Shown here in pieces: positions 33,652-41,916 of a DNA stretch of 64,000 nt. Each line of letters starts with the position of its first letter. Positions within the stretch are counted from its first letter, which is position 1. The notes under the pieces were generated by a model, which saw only the letters and a program-made list of their open reading frames with translations, was not told where the DNA came from and did no database searches. The translations under genes were made by a program, and so were the position numbers. This DNA is from Acetobacter farinalis (GTDB lineage: Bacteria; Pseudomonadota; Alphaproteobacteria; Acetobacterales; Acetobacteraceae), in assembly GCF_011516935.1 (NCBI RefSeq), contig NZ_WOTF01000001.1:620001-684000 (forward strand). The letters are read 5' to 3'.

Positions 33652-34907
33652 GCCGGGGGGAGAAGCAGCACGCGGTTCAGGCGCTCCAGCGTGTGAAAGG
33701 TTTCCTGCCAGATGGTGCGGAATTTCGTGTCCGGCACGCCGCGCGTTGCGAGAATGGCGGCCAGATCACCCACTGTGCGGCTTCCATCAATCAGCGGCAG
33801 AAGCCCTCGGGCCTGTGCAGGCAGAGGGACAGGCACAACCAGTGTCCCGAAGGCAAACGGGAGCGTATGGTCAGCGCGCATCTGCTTGGCCAGTTCAACC
33901 CCCGGAATTTCCCGCATGACAGGCACGGCCTCAAAAGAGGACGCATCCGGCGGCGTGGGTTTGCGCCCTTTGCGGGTCACATACACCACATGTGTTGCCA
34001 TGTTGCCGCTCAGGCTTTCTGCGAGACTGGCCTGTTCACGCAGCGGGAGGTGCGCGATCCGTGCCCGCACCTTGGGGTCGGGCAGGAACAGGGCGGGGTC
34101 ATAGCGCGCGGGTTCCATCAGGCAGGTGGTTTCCAGCCCCGCCCCGTCCAGAAGGTCCAGAAATGCCCCGATTGTGTAAGCACGGTCTCTGGGGTTGAGA
34201 AGCAGGTCATAGAGCCCTGCATCGCCACCGCTCAGATGGTCTCCAAAATTGCCATTCTGCCGCAGCCAGGCTGTAGCGGGCAGATGCCGCATGACCCGCT
34301 TTGCCATATCAAGCCGGGTGGCCGGGGGTTCATCACAGGGGGCCAGTTGCTCCAGCGCCTCTTGCAGCATGTAGACGCCAGTCCGGCCATAGGGGGCGTA
34401 GACCATCAGCCCCATGCCACCACCGGGAGCCAGTATGGAAGTCAGGCCGTCCAGCGCGGCTTTCGGGTCCGGCAGGTGGTGGAGCACGCCGCAGCAGTCA
34501 ATGTAGTCAAAGTGCCCGAGCGCAAGTGTTTCCAGCTCCGTGAGTGAGCCTTCCACAAACCGGATATTACCGAGTTCACGTGCTTCGGCGCGTGCCCGCG
34601 CTATAGAAAGAGCGTGCGAGGAGCGATCAAGACAGACGACTTCTCCCGCCCGTCCCTCCCGCGCCATCTGGGTGGCGAGCATGATGGCACCATCCCCGGT
34701 GCCGCACCCGGCAACAAGGGCGCGCAGAGGCGTGCTGCGGGGCCGCTGCGCACCAAAAACCCAGTAATCTATTTCCCGCAGATGGCTTGGGCTGCCAATG
34801 AGCAGACGCCTGTGTTCATCCTGCGGGTTCCGCTCCGGGTATGGGTATGCTTCATACTGCGCGGCCAGTCCTGTGTCCCGTGCGTCGGGGCTGGTGTGGT
34901 CTGTCAT
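33648..34907 (-). CDS. Class I SAM-dependent methyltransferase with extra C-terminal domain
   Basis: A 419-residue protein. Residues about 60-220 form a class I methyltransferase fold with the SAM loop ALVAGCGTGDGAIMLATQ, EVVCLDRS and HFDYIDCCGVLHHLPDP. The rest (about 230-419) is not part of the catalytic fold. Its last segment, GLLPLIDGSRTVGDLAAILATRG, resembles the small winged domains appended to methyltransferases with a regulatory domain. The substrate is unknown. It lies between the OpuAC-like gene (13 bp) and the YdcF gene (4-bp overlap), so all three are probably one operon. Confidence 0.8.
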   Translation of the reverse strand: MTDHTSPDARDTGLAAQYEAYPYPERNPQDEHRRLLIGSPSHLREIDYWVFGAQRPRSTPLRALVAGCGTGDGAIMLATQMAREGRAGEVVCLDRSSHALSIARARAEARELGNIRFVEGSLTELETLALGHFDYIDCCGVLHHLPDPKAALDGLTSILAPGGGMGLMVYAPYGRTGVYMLQEALEQLAPCDEPPATRLDMAKRVMRHLPATAWLRQNGNFGDHLSGGDAGLYDLLLNPRDRAYTIGAFLDLLDGAGLETTCLMEPARYDPALFLPDPKVRARIAHLPLREQASLAESLSGNMATHVVYVTRKGRKPTPPDASSFEAVPVMREIPGVELAKQMRADHTLPFAFGTLVVPVPLPAQARGLLPLIDGSRTVGDLAAILATRGVPDTKFRTIWQETFHTLERLNRVLLLPPA

Positions 34908-34920
34908 GCCCGGCTTCCTT

Positions 34921-35670
34921 TCAGCGTGGCAGCAGTTTGCCCCGCTGCCAGGATTCTGCGGCTTCTTCTGCCGTCAGCCCTTCTGTGCGCATGGCAAAAT
35001 CCATCGCGCTGATCACTTTTGTGCTCAGCATCAGTTCATCCAGCTCGTCCTGCAAATCCTGATCCATATCCTCGGTAAGGCCGGGCCGCATCAGCATTCT
35101 GGCTTCCTGCTCCTTGCCCATGCTGCCTTTTGGGTCGGACAGGATGCGGAAGCCGCCCTGATGAAACAGGAAGCACGGCTGAACGAGCGGCATAAGGATG
35201 CACTCTTTGGCGTTCAGGGCCGTGGTGAGTGCCGCCAGCGCCTCCTCATCCGGCATTACCGCAAGGGTAAAACCTGCCTCGGCCAGTGCGTAGTCTGCCA
35301 TCATCTGTTCGACGCGGGTCCGCAGGGAGGCGGGTGTGATGATGGTGCGGGAGAGTTCCGGGCCAGCCTGTGCCACGTCATTGAGGGAAACAACAGGTCC
35401 ATCTTCGCGCGAGATGCAGCAATATGCGCCGGGGTTGAACAGCCTTCCGAGGGGTGTCACACCCGGTGCCAGCAGGTCTGCGTCGTCCTCTGGCAGCCAT
35501 GCGGAGATATAAAGATCAACCTCGCCATTTTTCAGCATGTCCGCCAGTGCGGCCTTGGGGCCGATGACGATTTCAGGTTCGACATCATGCGCTTCCAGAA
35601 CCCGGATGATCGCCGCCGCTGTCGCCTCATGAACTGTTGAGTCTGGATGGGCGAGAGTTATCGTCGTCAT
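34921..35670 (-). CDS. OpuAC-like substrate-binding domain protein without signal peptide
   Basis: A 249-residue protein resembling the type 2 binding domain of glycine-betaine/choline transporters (OpuAC, PF04069): ITLAHPDSTVHEATAAAIIRVLE, DLYISAWLPEDDADLL and the closing LSTKVISAMDFAMRTEGLTAEEAAESW. The N-terminus MTTITLAHPD has no signal peptide or lipobox, and no permease or ATPase gene is adjacent, so it should stay in the cytoplasm unless the start is misread. It may sense or buffer a quaternary amine rather than import it. It heads the operon with the methyltransferase. Confidence 0.72.
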   Translation of the reverse strand: MTTITLAHPDSTVHEATAAAIIRVLEAHDVEPEIVIGPKAALADMLKNGEVDLYISAWLPEDDADLLAPGVTPLGRLFNPGAYCCISREDGPVVSLNDVAQAGPELSRTIITPASLRTRVEQMMADYALAEAGFTLAVMPDEEALAALTTALNAKECILMPLVQPCFLFHQGGFRILSDPKGSMGKEQEARMLMRPGLTEDMDQDLQDELDELMLSTKVISAMDFAMRTEGLTAEEAAESWQRGKLLPR

Positions 35671-35838
35671 ATCATCTTCCTTAAAGTCGGGCTTGCAGGT
35701 CTTGCCCAGTCCTTGCAGCAGGAGAAGAGCCGATGCGCAATCCCTGAATTGGCGTTACCTGCCCTTCTTGTGACATGCGATGCGCTGCTGAACAGGGTTT
35801 GCACACTTATTTTGCAGGCTGACAGCATATCATAAAAA

Positions 35839-35867
35839 AACACTCTGACGCAGGACGTCAGAGTGTT
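35839..35867 (-). terminator. Intrinsic terminator of the orphan gene at 35.9-36.3 kb
   Basis: AACACTCTGACG (35839-35850) and CGTCAGAGTGTT (35856-35867) form a perfect 12-bp stem with a 5-nt loop. On the minus strand it is followed by a run of seven T, a textbook rho-independent terminator located 55 bp past the stop of the hypothetical gene. Confidence 0.85.
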
Positions 35868-35922
35868 TCAGAAAGAAGCTGTGTTTGTGGAAAATGCGAC
35901 GGGCGACCGCCGCGCGCCTGCG

Positions 35923-36279
35923 TTATGCGGCGACAATTTTTTCCGGGCGCGGCAGAACCGGCCGAACCATGTGCAGCGCATCCGCAAAAGAGCGGAACTG
36001 GCCCAATGTGTTTTCGCGAATGGCGTCCATCACAACCCAGCTGATTCCGCGGGAATAGATTTTGTAGGCCGGGTCTGCCGTTTCACGCACCCAGATCAGA
36101 ACATAGTCGGACGACACACCTGCCTGCCGCTGCTGGACAGAAAAGATGTCCGCATCACAAACGCCCATGGGCAGGCCTGCATTCAGCCAACGGGACAGAT
36201 ATTCCCGATGGGCTGACAGAATTTCCAACTGAAACGGGATAACATTGCTGACAGATGGGGCATCATTCTTACAGGGCAT
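35923..36279 (-). CDS. Hypothetical protein, 118 residues
   Basis: No family recognised. The frame is open from 36420, but ATG 36279 is preferred because GGAAG lies 5 nt upstream; ATG 36297 and 36291 are alternatives. The product is a soluble, mixed alpha/beta-looking protein with no signal peptide or membrane segment, containing FQLEILSAHREYLSRWLNAG near the start and a hydrophobic core DYVLIWVRE. A strong terminator follows and an AT-rich promoter-like region precedes it, so it is a single-gene transcription unit. It is probably real and lineage-restricted. Confidence 0.6.
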   Translation of the reverse strand: MPCKNDAPSVSNVIPFQLEILSAHREYLSRWLNAGLPMGVCDADIFSVQQRQAGVSSDYVLIWVRETADPAYKIYSRGISWVVMDAIRENTLGQFRSFADALHMVRPVLPRPEKIVAA

Positions 36280-36433
36280 CAGAACTTCCATTTCCATCGA
36301 ACACCAGAGGGTCTTTCTGTGTCCAAATGTAAAATGGCAGTTTCCGGAACGCCAAGATAAAACGCGGCTTTGCGCCTCAGAATGAGGCAGAAACTTCATA
36401 AAGTTGCGCAAAAACCACAAAAAAAGAAATATT

Positions 36434-36463
36434 ACTAAAAGTTAATGCCTATTTTTTGGTCAA
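36434..36463 (-). promoter_or_regulatory. Possible promoter of the orphan gene
   Basis: On the minus strand TTGACC (36458-36463) is followed after 17 bp by TTTTAG, in a conspicuously AT-rich stretch. The -35 box is good and the -10 box poor. It would give a leader of roughly 150 nt for the hypothetical gene. Confidence 0.3.
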
Positions 36464-36479
36464 CCGCCTTTTTGTTGCT

Positions 36480-36501
36480 CAGCGAAGTTAAAACTTCGCT
36501 G
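36480..36501. repeat. Inverted repeat spanning the LpxR-like stop codon
   Basis: CAGCGAAGTT and AACTTCGCTG (36480-36489, 36492-36501) are perfect 10-bp arms with a 2-bp centre, containing the last codons and stop of the LpxR-like gene. There is no adjacent U-tract on the minus strand. It could end or protect the transcript. Confidence 0.4.
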
Positions 36502-37549
36502 AAACCATGAGCGATCCGTAGTTGAAGAGCCCGGACTTTGCGCCATCAAACTGCTGAGTCTGCCATACCTGGCTGTAGGACACGCGAAGCCCGTAGAACA
36601 TCACGGCCAGACCTGCGTGGATTTCACCCACATCCCATTTCTTGCGGACATGCAGGGAATTGCTGCGCATGGTGTTGCCTTCAAGAGAGGCATCATAGCC
36701 AACGGCTTCTCCGGTGACGCCACCGAAGAAATACCAGGCGAAGGGGCGCGTTGCCTTATAGGCATCCGTGCCATCCGTGCCGGCGGCCTGAATGGTCGGA
36801 ACGCCGAAATCGCTATCAAGCCCCTGCCCGATCCGGATCATGTCGCCAATTTTGCCGTAGATCTGATAGTCGCCGATAGCAGCTGCGGCTGAGGGCAGCA
36901 TGTCGAATTCAATCGGACCAAGGTGCGCGAGCGGCAGGCGCCAGGTGCGGCCGCCCTGAACCTGAAAGATTGGCTGATTCTGGAGCTGGTGGCTCCAGCC
37001 CTGATTCTTCGTGTCCCCAATCGCGCCATGGAAGCCGTTCTGCAACTGCCGCCCCAGACCTGCCGGACCCATGACACCAACCTGAATGCCCAGCACGCTC
37101 CGGGACGTATCCGTATCATTGATCAGGTTGATGGTGCCCAGCAGAAGGCTTGCGTAAGGGCGGTCACGCAGAAGGCTTGTGTGCGGCTGGCCTGCGGGCC
37201 ACGGGCTGGAGGCCTGCGTATCGCGCGGTGTGAAAATCAACTGCTGGAGTCCCATGCTGATACGCTGAACCCCTTCCCCCCAGATTGCCTTGTTGATGGC
37301 GGCAATGGGTGTGGGCAGTGTATCCGTGCCGGATGTCCAGTTCAGGCGCAGGCCGCTGGTATAATACTGGTCAGAGGTGCTTTTCAGAGTCGAGACGGCA
37401 TCGTTCTCGCCCTGCAGGGTCCATGTTCCCTGCTTGTCCTGCAAAGGGGTCGCGTGTGCGGCGGAACGGGAGGCAAGAGCGCTGCCGGCCAGCATAAGGG
37501 TTGCAGCAGCAATATGCCTCACGCGGGGCAATTTCATGACGGTGGACAT
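36488..37549 (-). CDS. LpxR-like outer-membrane lipid A deacylase (DUF2219 family)
   Basis: A 353-residue outer-membrane protein with an N-terminal signal peptide ending ASRSAAHA. The mature part begins with the family blocks TWTLQGENDAVSTLKSTSDQYYTSGLRLNW (END at residues 48-50), followed by LLRDRPYASLLLG and a His/Trp region near residue 174. It ends GSLMVSAKF with a terminal Phe, as for beta-barrels. LpxR removes the 3'-acyloxyacyl chain of lipid A in other bacteria; activity here is inferred from family only. ATG 37549 has AGAGGA 5-6 nt upstream. It is divergent from the cold-shock gene. Confidence 0.78.
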   Translation of the reverse strand: MSTVMKLPRVRHIAAATLMLAGSALASRSAAHATPLQDKQGTWTLQGENDAVSTLKSTSDQYYTSGLRLNWTSGTDTLPTPIAAINKAIWGEGVQRISMGLQQLIFTPRDTQASSPWPAGQPHTSLLRDRPYASLLLGTINLINDTDTSRSVLGIQVGVMGPAGLGRQLQNGFHGAIGDTKNQGWSHQLQNQPIFQVQGGRTWRLPLAHLGPIEFDMLPSAAAAIGDYQIYGKIGDMIRIGQGLDSDFGVPTIQAAGTDGTDAYKATRPFAWYFFGGVTGEAVGYDASLEGNTMRSNSLHVRKKWDVGEIHAGLAVMFYGLRVSYSQVWQTQQFDGAKSGLFNYGSLMVSAKF

Positions 37550-37859
37550 AGCTTTCCTCTCGTTCTGCCTGATGCAGATGCAGTTTTATTTTCTTTAATT
37601 GATTGCGTCGCAACAAGAAACCCCGATTTCTGCCAGTCAACCTGACAGAAGCTCCTGATGCGCGTCTCAGTCTGCCAGACTATCACAAAAATGTTATGAC
37701 TGGAAAAAGACGTGAAACCCTGCGTGATCTCATGCTTTTCTGTAGCGACACCACACTCGGTATGGTAAGGAAATACTTGGGTGTGGTTGCAGGGCAATCG
37801 GCCCGTTTTTCAATATCTGGAGAAGCAAATGCCTTCTCCATGCTCCAGGATCAAGACCG
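37550..37859 (+). promoter_or_regulatory. Structured leader/promoter region of the cold-shock gene
   Basis: The 310 bp between the LpxR-like gene and csp has no convincing gene. It contains two perfect inverted repeats in the csp direction: ACCACAC/GTGTGGT (37750-37756, 37781-37787) and GGAGAAG/CTTCTCC (37819-37825, 37833-37839), the second ending 20 nt before the start. Long structured leaders are known thermosensors of cold-shock mRNAs, so this may be a regulatory 5' UTR. Confidence 0.45.
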
Positions 37860-38573
37860 TTGAGAAGTAACAGGACCGACCGCAGCTCTCGTTCTCCGCG
37901 CCGCGGCGGATTTGACGACGATTTTATGTCAACACCGTCCTATGGCGAACGCCCCGCCTTCGGTGGTGGTGACCGTGGCGGATACGCTCCGCGCAGACCC
38001 GCTGGTGGTGGTGGCCCGCAGGTTATCGCTTCCGGTCCGGAAATCGGAGCGACTGTCAAATGGTTCAACAGCGAAAAAGGCTTCGGCTTTGTTGAACTGT
38101 CTGACGGTTCAGGCGATGTCTTCCTGCATGCCAATGCCCTCTCTCAGGCTGGTCACGATGGCGTAAGCCCTGGTGCAACACTGTCCGTGCGCATCGGTCA
38201 GGGTCCGAAGGGCCGTCAGGTTGCAGAAGTCATTTCCGTTGATGAAAGCACGGCTCAGCCGGAACGCCCGCGTGGCGCACCTGGTGGTGGCTTTGGTGGC
38301 GGCCCGCGTGGCGGCGCTGGTGGTTTTGCCCGCGCACCGCGTCCTGCCCCCGATCTGTCTTCTGCTGAAGAAGTGCGTGGCACCGTGAAGTGGTACAACG
38401 CCACAAAGGGCTTCGGCTTCATCACCCCGGATGGCGGTGGCAAGGACATTTTTGTTCACGCTTCTGCTCTTGAGCGGTCTGGTCTTGCCAGCCTCAACGA
38501 AGGTCAGGTCACGAATGTGCGGGTTGTTCAGGGCCAGAAAGGTCCGGAAGCCGCTGCAATCGATGCAGACTAA
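37860..38573 (+). CDS. Two-domain cold-shock protein
   Basis: A 237-residue RNA-binding protein with two cold-shock domains: residues about 62-127 ([25 protein letters not shown]) and about 171-235 ([25 protein letters not shown]), carrying intact RNP1 and RNP2. They are joined by Gly/Pro/Arg-rich linkers, and an Arg/Gly-rich N-terminus precedes them. Double-CSD proteins are common in alphaproteobacteria and act as RNA chaperones. The start is TTG at 37860 with AGGA 9 nt upstream; ATG 37926 is an alternative that would drop the Arg-rich start. Confidence 0.9.
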   Translation: MRSNRTDRSSRSPRRGGFDDDFMSTPSYGERPAFGGGDRGGYAPRRPAGGGGPQVIASGPEIGATVKWFNSEKGFGFVELSDGSGDVFLHANALSQAGHDGVSPGATLSVRIGQGPKGRQVAEVISVDESTAQPERPRGAPGGGFGGGPRGGAGGFARAPRPAPDLSSAEEVRGTVKWYNATKGFGFITPDGGGKDIFVHASALERSGLASLNEGQVTNVRVVQGQKGPEAAAIDAD

Positions 38574-38598
38574 GTTTCATACGTCTGTATGAAGCAGG

Positions 38599-38625
38599 AA
38601 AAACCCCGCCTTGTGCGGGGTTTTT
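38599..38625. terminator. Bidirectional intrinsic terminator between csp and smpB
   Basis: A CCCCGC/GCGGGG stem (38604-38609, 38615-38620) extended by A-T pairs, with a 5-nt loop, is flanked by A-run and T-run. It gives a U-tract on both strands and serves the convergent csp and smpB genes. Confidence 0.9.
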
Positions 38626-38696
38626 TTTATGGGCTTTTGAAAAGTCGGGAGTGTGAAGGCTGCGGCTCTGTGAGGCTGGAGTCTGGCCTTCAGCCT

Positions 38697-39194
38697 TTAG
38701 TAGTCTCCGCGCCCCTTGTTTCGGAGCAGTCTGGCTTTGTCTCTCTGCCAGTCGCGGTCCGCAATGGCATGGCGTTTATCCACGCTCTTTTTTCCTTCGC
38801 CCAGACCAAGGGTTACTTTCGCGCAGCCGCGGGCATTGAAGTGGATATCGAGCGGGACCAGCGTGGCCCCTTCCCTTGCAACTGCACCCAGATATTTCTC
38901 AATCTGTTTGCGGTGCAGCAGCAGCTTGCGGGGCGCGCGCGTATCAAAACGGGATAAGACACCGCCCTGATATTCGGGAATATAGCTGTTGAACAGCCAT
39001 AGTTCCCCATTCCGTTCCGCAGCAAACGCTTCAGCAATTGTCGCACGACCCAGACGCAGGCTTTTCACCTCAGCCCCTTTCAGGACCAGACCCGCCTCAA
39101 TTGTTTCTACAATAGTATAATTAAAGCGGGCCTTGCGGTTCTGCGCGGCAATACCATGAGAAATCATGGTCGGTTTTGCTGGTTTTTTTGCCAT
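38697..39194 (-). CDS. smpB: SsrA-binding protein
   Basis: Partner of tmRNA in rescue of stalled ribosomes. The 165 residues show the OB-fold family blocks: AQNRKARFNYTIVETIEAGLVL, KGAEVKSLR, ELWLFNSYIPEY and the basic C-terminal GKKSVDKRHAIADRDWQRDKAR that mimics the missing tRNA part. It lies 3 bp after dapA and is last in a kdsB-pheA-dapA-smpB run. The smpB-dapA adjacency is conserved in alphaproteobacteria. The tmRNA gene itself was not found in the window. Confidence 0.97.
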   Translation of the reverse strand: MAKKPAKPTMISHGIAAQNRKARFNYTIVETIEAGLVLKGAEVKSLRLGRATIAEAFAAERNGELWLFNSYIPEYQGGVLSRFDTRAPRKLLLHRKQIEKYLGAVAREGATLVPLDIHFNARGCAKVTLGLGEGKKSVDKRHAIADRDWQRDKARLLRNKGRGDY

Positions 39195-39197
39195 GGT

Positions 39198-40088
39198 TCA
39201 GTTCAGGAGCCCTGTATCCACCAGAGCGGCACGGACAAGCTTGCGCGAATGCTCCGAAATCGGGGCCAGGGGCAGGCGGCAGGTTTCTCCTGCCAGACCA
39301 AGAAGGCTGGCGGCATATTTCACGGGCCCCGGATTGCTTTCACAAAAAAGGGTATCGTGCAGGGGAAGGAGCTTATCCTGCGTGGCAATGGCATCCGTCA
39401 GGCGGCCTGCCTGCCAGTCTGCCTGAACACGGGCGCACAGGGCTGGCGCAATATTCGAGGTAACGCTGATGCAGCCATCTCCCCCGGCGGCAAGGAAGGA
39501 AACCGCCGTGCCGTCTTCGCCCGAAAGCTGGTTGAAGTGTTTGCTGATAGCCCGGCGGACCTGCAGCGGCCGCAGCAGGTTGGCCGTTGCATCCTTTACA
39601 CCGATGATATTGGCGTGGCGCGCCAGCCGTGCCGTGGTTTCCACGCTGATTTCAACAACCGAGCGCCCGGGAATATTATAGAGGATGACAGGGATGGAAA
39701 TAGCATCCGCAACTGCCATGAAGTGCTGGTAGAGGCCTTCCTGTGTCGGCTTGTTGTAATACGGGGTGACAACAAGCACAGCAGAGGCACCGGCTTTTTC
39801 AGCATGCTGCGCCAGATCAACTGCTTCTGCCGTGCTGTTCGAGCCAGCGCCTGCAATCACGGGAACACGGCCTGCGGAAATTTTTATGGCCCGTTCAATA
39901 ACGGCATGATGCTCCTGGTGCGACAGGGTCGGGCTTTCCCCCGTGGTGCCCATGGCGCACAGAGCCGAGGTGCCCTCTTCAATCTGCCAGTTCACCAGAT
40001 GTTCAAAGGAGGTGAAATCCAGGCTGCCATCCCGGTTCATGGGGGTAATCAGCGCGGTGATGGAGCCTGTAAAGCGTGTGTCTGACAT
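39198..40088 (-). CDS. dapA: 4-hydroxy-tetrahydrodipicolinate synthase
   Basis: First committed step of lysine and diaminopimelate synthesis: condensation of pyruvate with aspartate semialdehyde. The 296 residues include GTTGESPTLSHQEH, the tyrosine in YYNKPTQEGLYQHF, NIPGRSVVEI and the Schiff-base lysine in GVKDATANL. It supplies diaminopimelate for murein as well as lysine. It follows pheA by 10 bp and precedes smpB by 3 bp. Confidence 0.97.
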   Translation of the reverse strand: MSDTRFTGSITALITPMNRDGSLDFTSFEHLVNWQIEEGTSALCAMGTTGESPTLSHQEHHAVIERAIKISAGRVPVIAGAGSNSTAEAVDLAQHAEKAGASAVLVVTPYYNKPTQEGLYQHFMAVADAISIPVILYNIPGRSVVEISVETTARLARHANIIGVKDATANLLRPLQVRRAISKHFNQLSGEDGTAVSFLAAGGDGCISVTSNIAPALCARVQADWQAGRLTDAIATQDKLLPLHDTLFCESNPGPVKYAASLLGLAGETCRLPLAPISEHSRKLVRAALVDTGLLN

Positions 40089-40098
40089 GAGCTGTCGT

Positions 40099-40995
40099 CT
40101 ATCCCGAAATGGCGTCTGCTGGGCCTGAAGTCTGGTCTTCAGAGGAAGCGCCGGTCATGTGCCGCCGGAAGGGCGACTGCGTGTATACACCTAGAATTTC
40201 AGCATTCTCAGTAAAAAATTCAAGTTCAGACAAAGCTTTGCCCAGCTTCTCATCATCCGGATGACCTTCAACATCCATCAGGAAGCGTGTTGCGGCAAAG
40301 CTTCCGGCTGTCATGTAGCTTTCCAGCCGTGTCATGTTCAGGCCGTTGGTCGCAAAGCCCCCGAGGACTTTATACAGCGCACCGGCGACGTTTTTCACGT
40401 TGAAAAGCAGGGTCGTCATGACATGTGGCGCACCCCGCGCGGGGCGTTCTGGCTCGCGGGAGGCAATATAGAAACGTGTGGTGTTATGTCGGGCATCTTC
40501 CACATTTCTGAGCAGGATATCCAGCCCGTTGAGTTGGGCGGCCAACTCGGACGCCACGGCGGCTTCTTCCTTTTTCCCCCAGAGTGCGACTAGTTCCGCA
40601 GCGCCTGCGGTGTCAAACTCCGTTACCGGAGTGAGCCCGCGTTCACGGAGCAGGTTGCAGATCTGCCCCATGGCGACCGGATGCGTATGCACGCGCTTGA
40701 TATCCTCAAGCCGCGCTCCGGGCACGCCGAGCAGGCAGTGTTCGATGCGCTGGAAATGCTCTCCCACAATATGCAGGCCGGACGCAGGCAGGAGTGTGTG
40801 AATATCAGGCACACGCCCAGCCAGACTGTTTTCGCATGCCAGCATAGCCTGATCCGCACGGCCGGAATGCACGGCCTCAATAGCCCCGGCGAAGGTCTTG
40901 CAGGGCAGAGTGCGCCAGCCCGGTCTGGCTGTGCGGCATGCCAGATCGGAATACGCGCCCGGAGTGCCCTGAAACGCTATGATTTTGTCACTCAT
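40099..40995 (-). CDS. pheA: Prephenate dehydratase
   Basis: Converts prephenate to phenylpyruvate for phenylalanine synthesis. The 298-residue monofunctional enzyme has the catalytic domain (about 4-180: FQGTPGAYSDLACR, then NTTRFYIASREP with the catalytic Thr-Arg-Phe) and a C-terminal ACT domain (about 195-275) with LNMTRLESYMT for phenylalanine feedback. There is no chorismate mutase domain. The start overlaps the kdsB stop by ATGA, so the two are translationally coupled. Confidence 0.95.
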   Translation of the reverse strand: MSDKIIAFQGTPGAYSDLACRTARPGWRTLPCKTFAGAIEAVHSGRADQAMLACENSLAGRVPDIHTLLPASGLHIVGEHFQRIEHCLLGVPGARLEDIKRVHTHPVAMGQICNLLRERGLTPVTEFDTAGAAELVALWGKKEEAAVASELAAQLNGLDILLRNVEDARHNTTRFYIASREPERPARGAPHVMTTLLFNVKNVAGALYKVLGGFATNGLNMTRLESYMTAGSFAATRFLMDVEGHPDDEKLGKALSELEFFTENAEILGVYTQSPFRRHMTGASSEDQTSGPADAISG

Positions 40996-41768
40996 GCCTG
41001 TGTCGTGCCCTGAAAATGCGTGCCTTGAAAATGCTCATCCTGAAAATGTCGTCTGGCCCGCTCCAGATCAGCCGGGGTATCCACCCCGAACGGAGCCACT
41101 TCGATACGGGCGCAGCCGATGCGCATTCCGGCTTCCAGAGCGCGGAGCTGTTCCAGGTTCTCACGGCGTTCAAGGCCGGACTCCGGCAGGGAGACAAAGC
41201 GTTTCAGCGCCTCACGACGCCAGCCATAGATGCCAATGTGATGCCACAAGGTCCCCTCACCCCAAGGAATCGGGGTGCGTGAGAAATACAGCGCAGGCGC
41301 ACAGAGGGTATCGGCTTCAAAATGGCAGGCAACCTTCACCACGGATGAGGCCTGCTTTTCTTCTTCAGACAAAACAGGGGCGATCAGCGTGCCGATATCA
41401 TAGGCCGGGTCGGGCATCACACGCATGACGGCGCGCAGCGCATCCGGCGAAAGTGTGGGAAGATCCCCCTGAAGATTGATGATGACATCATGTGCGCCAT
41501 CCGGATCAAGTACCTGCGCGGCCTGCCAGGCCCGGTCCGAGCCGGATGGAAGGCCCGGGTCTGTCAGCACGGCGCGGCCGCCAGCCTGTGTCACAACGTC
41601 ATAAATAGCCTGATCTGCCGCGGCAACGGCAACCGGCCCCACATCGGCTGCCAGAGCGACGTCCAGCACGCGCAAAATCATGGCGCGTCCGGCAATTTCG
41701 GCCAGCGGTTTGCCGGGCAGACGTGTGGAGGCAAGCCGGGCGGGAATGATGACAAGCGGAGAGATCAT
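40992..41768 (-). CDS. kdsB: 3-deoxy-manno-octulosonate cytidylyltransferase
   Basis: Activates Kdo as CMP-Kdo, the donor used by the WaaA domain encoded at 22-24 kb. The 258 residues start MISPLVIIPARLASTRLPGKPL, the nucleotide-binding motif of the family, and contain INLQGDLPTLSPDALRAVM and HHIGIYGWRREALKRF. The ATG at 41768 is chosen because family homology begins there, although the frame stays open to 41936. It is divergent from the cytochrome c gene across 148 bp and overlaps pheA downstream. Confidence 0.95.
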   Translation of the reverse strand: MISPLVIIPARLASTRLPGKPLAEIAGRAMILRVLDVALAADVGPVAVAAADQAIYDVVTQAGGRAVLTDPGLPSGSDRAWQAAQVLDPDGAHDVIINLQGDLPTLSPDALRAVMRVMPDPAYDIGTLIAPVLSEEEKQASSVVKVACHFEADTLCAPALYFSRTPIPWGEGTLWHHIGIYGWRREALKRFVSLPESGLERRENLEQLRALEAGMRIGCARIEVAPFGVDTPADLERARRHFQDEHFQGTHFQGTTQA

Positions 41769-41916
41769 CAGCTTGCTCTGGAATACGGCACAGAATATAG
41801 CCTTGGAACGATGTGAAAACGCTGCCGAAACTGGCACGGTCTCCTGCTTAACAGGAAGCGGCGCGCAGTCTAGAAAAGGCGTGAGCCAAACGCAACCGGA
41901 GGAACCGGCTTCTCGG

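Noticed and set aside
35647-35835. 62-codon plus-strand frame between the OpuAC-like gene and the terminator
   Set aside because: No family or ribosome site; overlaps the start of the OpuAC-like gene on the other strand.
37603-37863. 86-codon plus-strand frame before the cold-shock gene
   Set aside because: Covers two perfect hairpins and has no homology; better explained as a structured leader.
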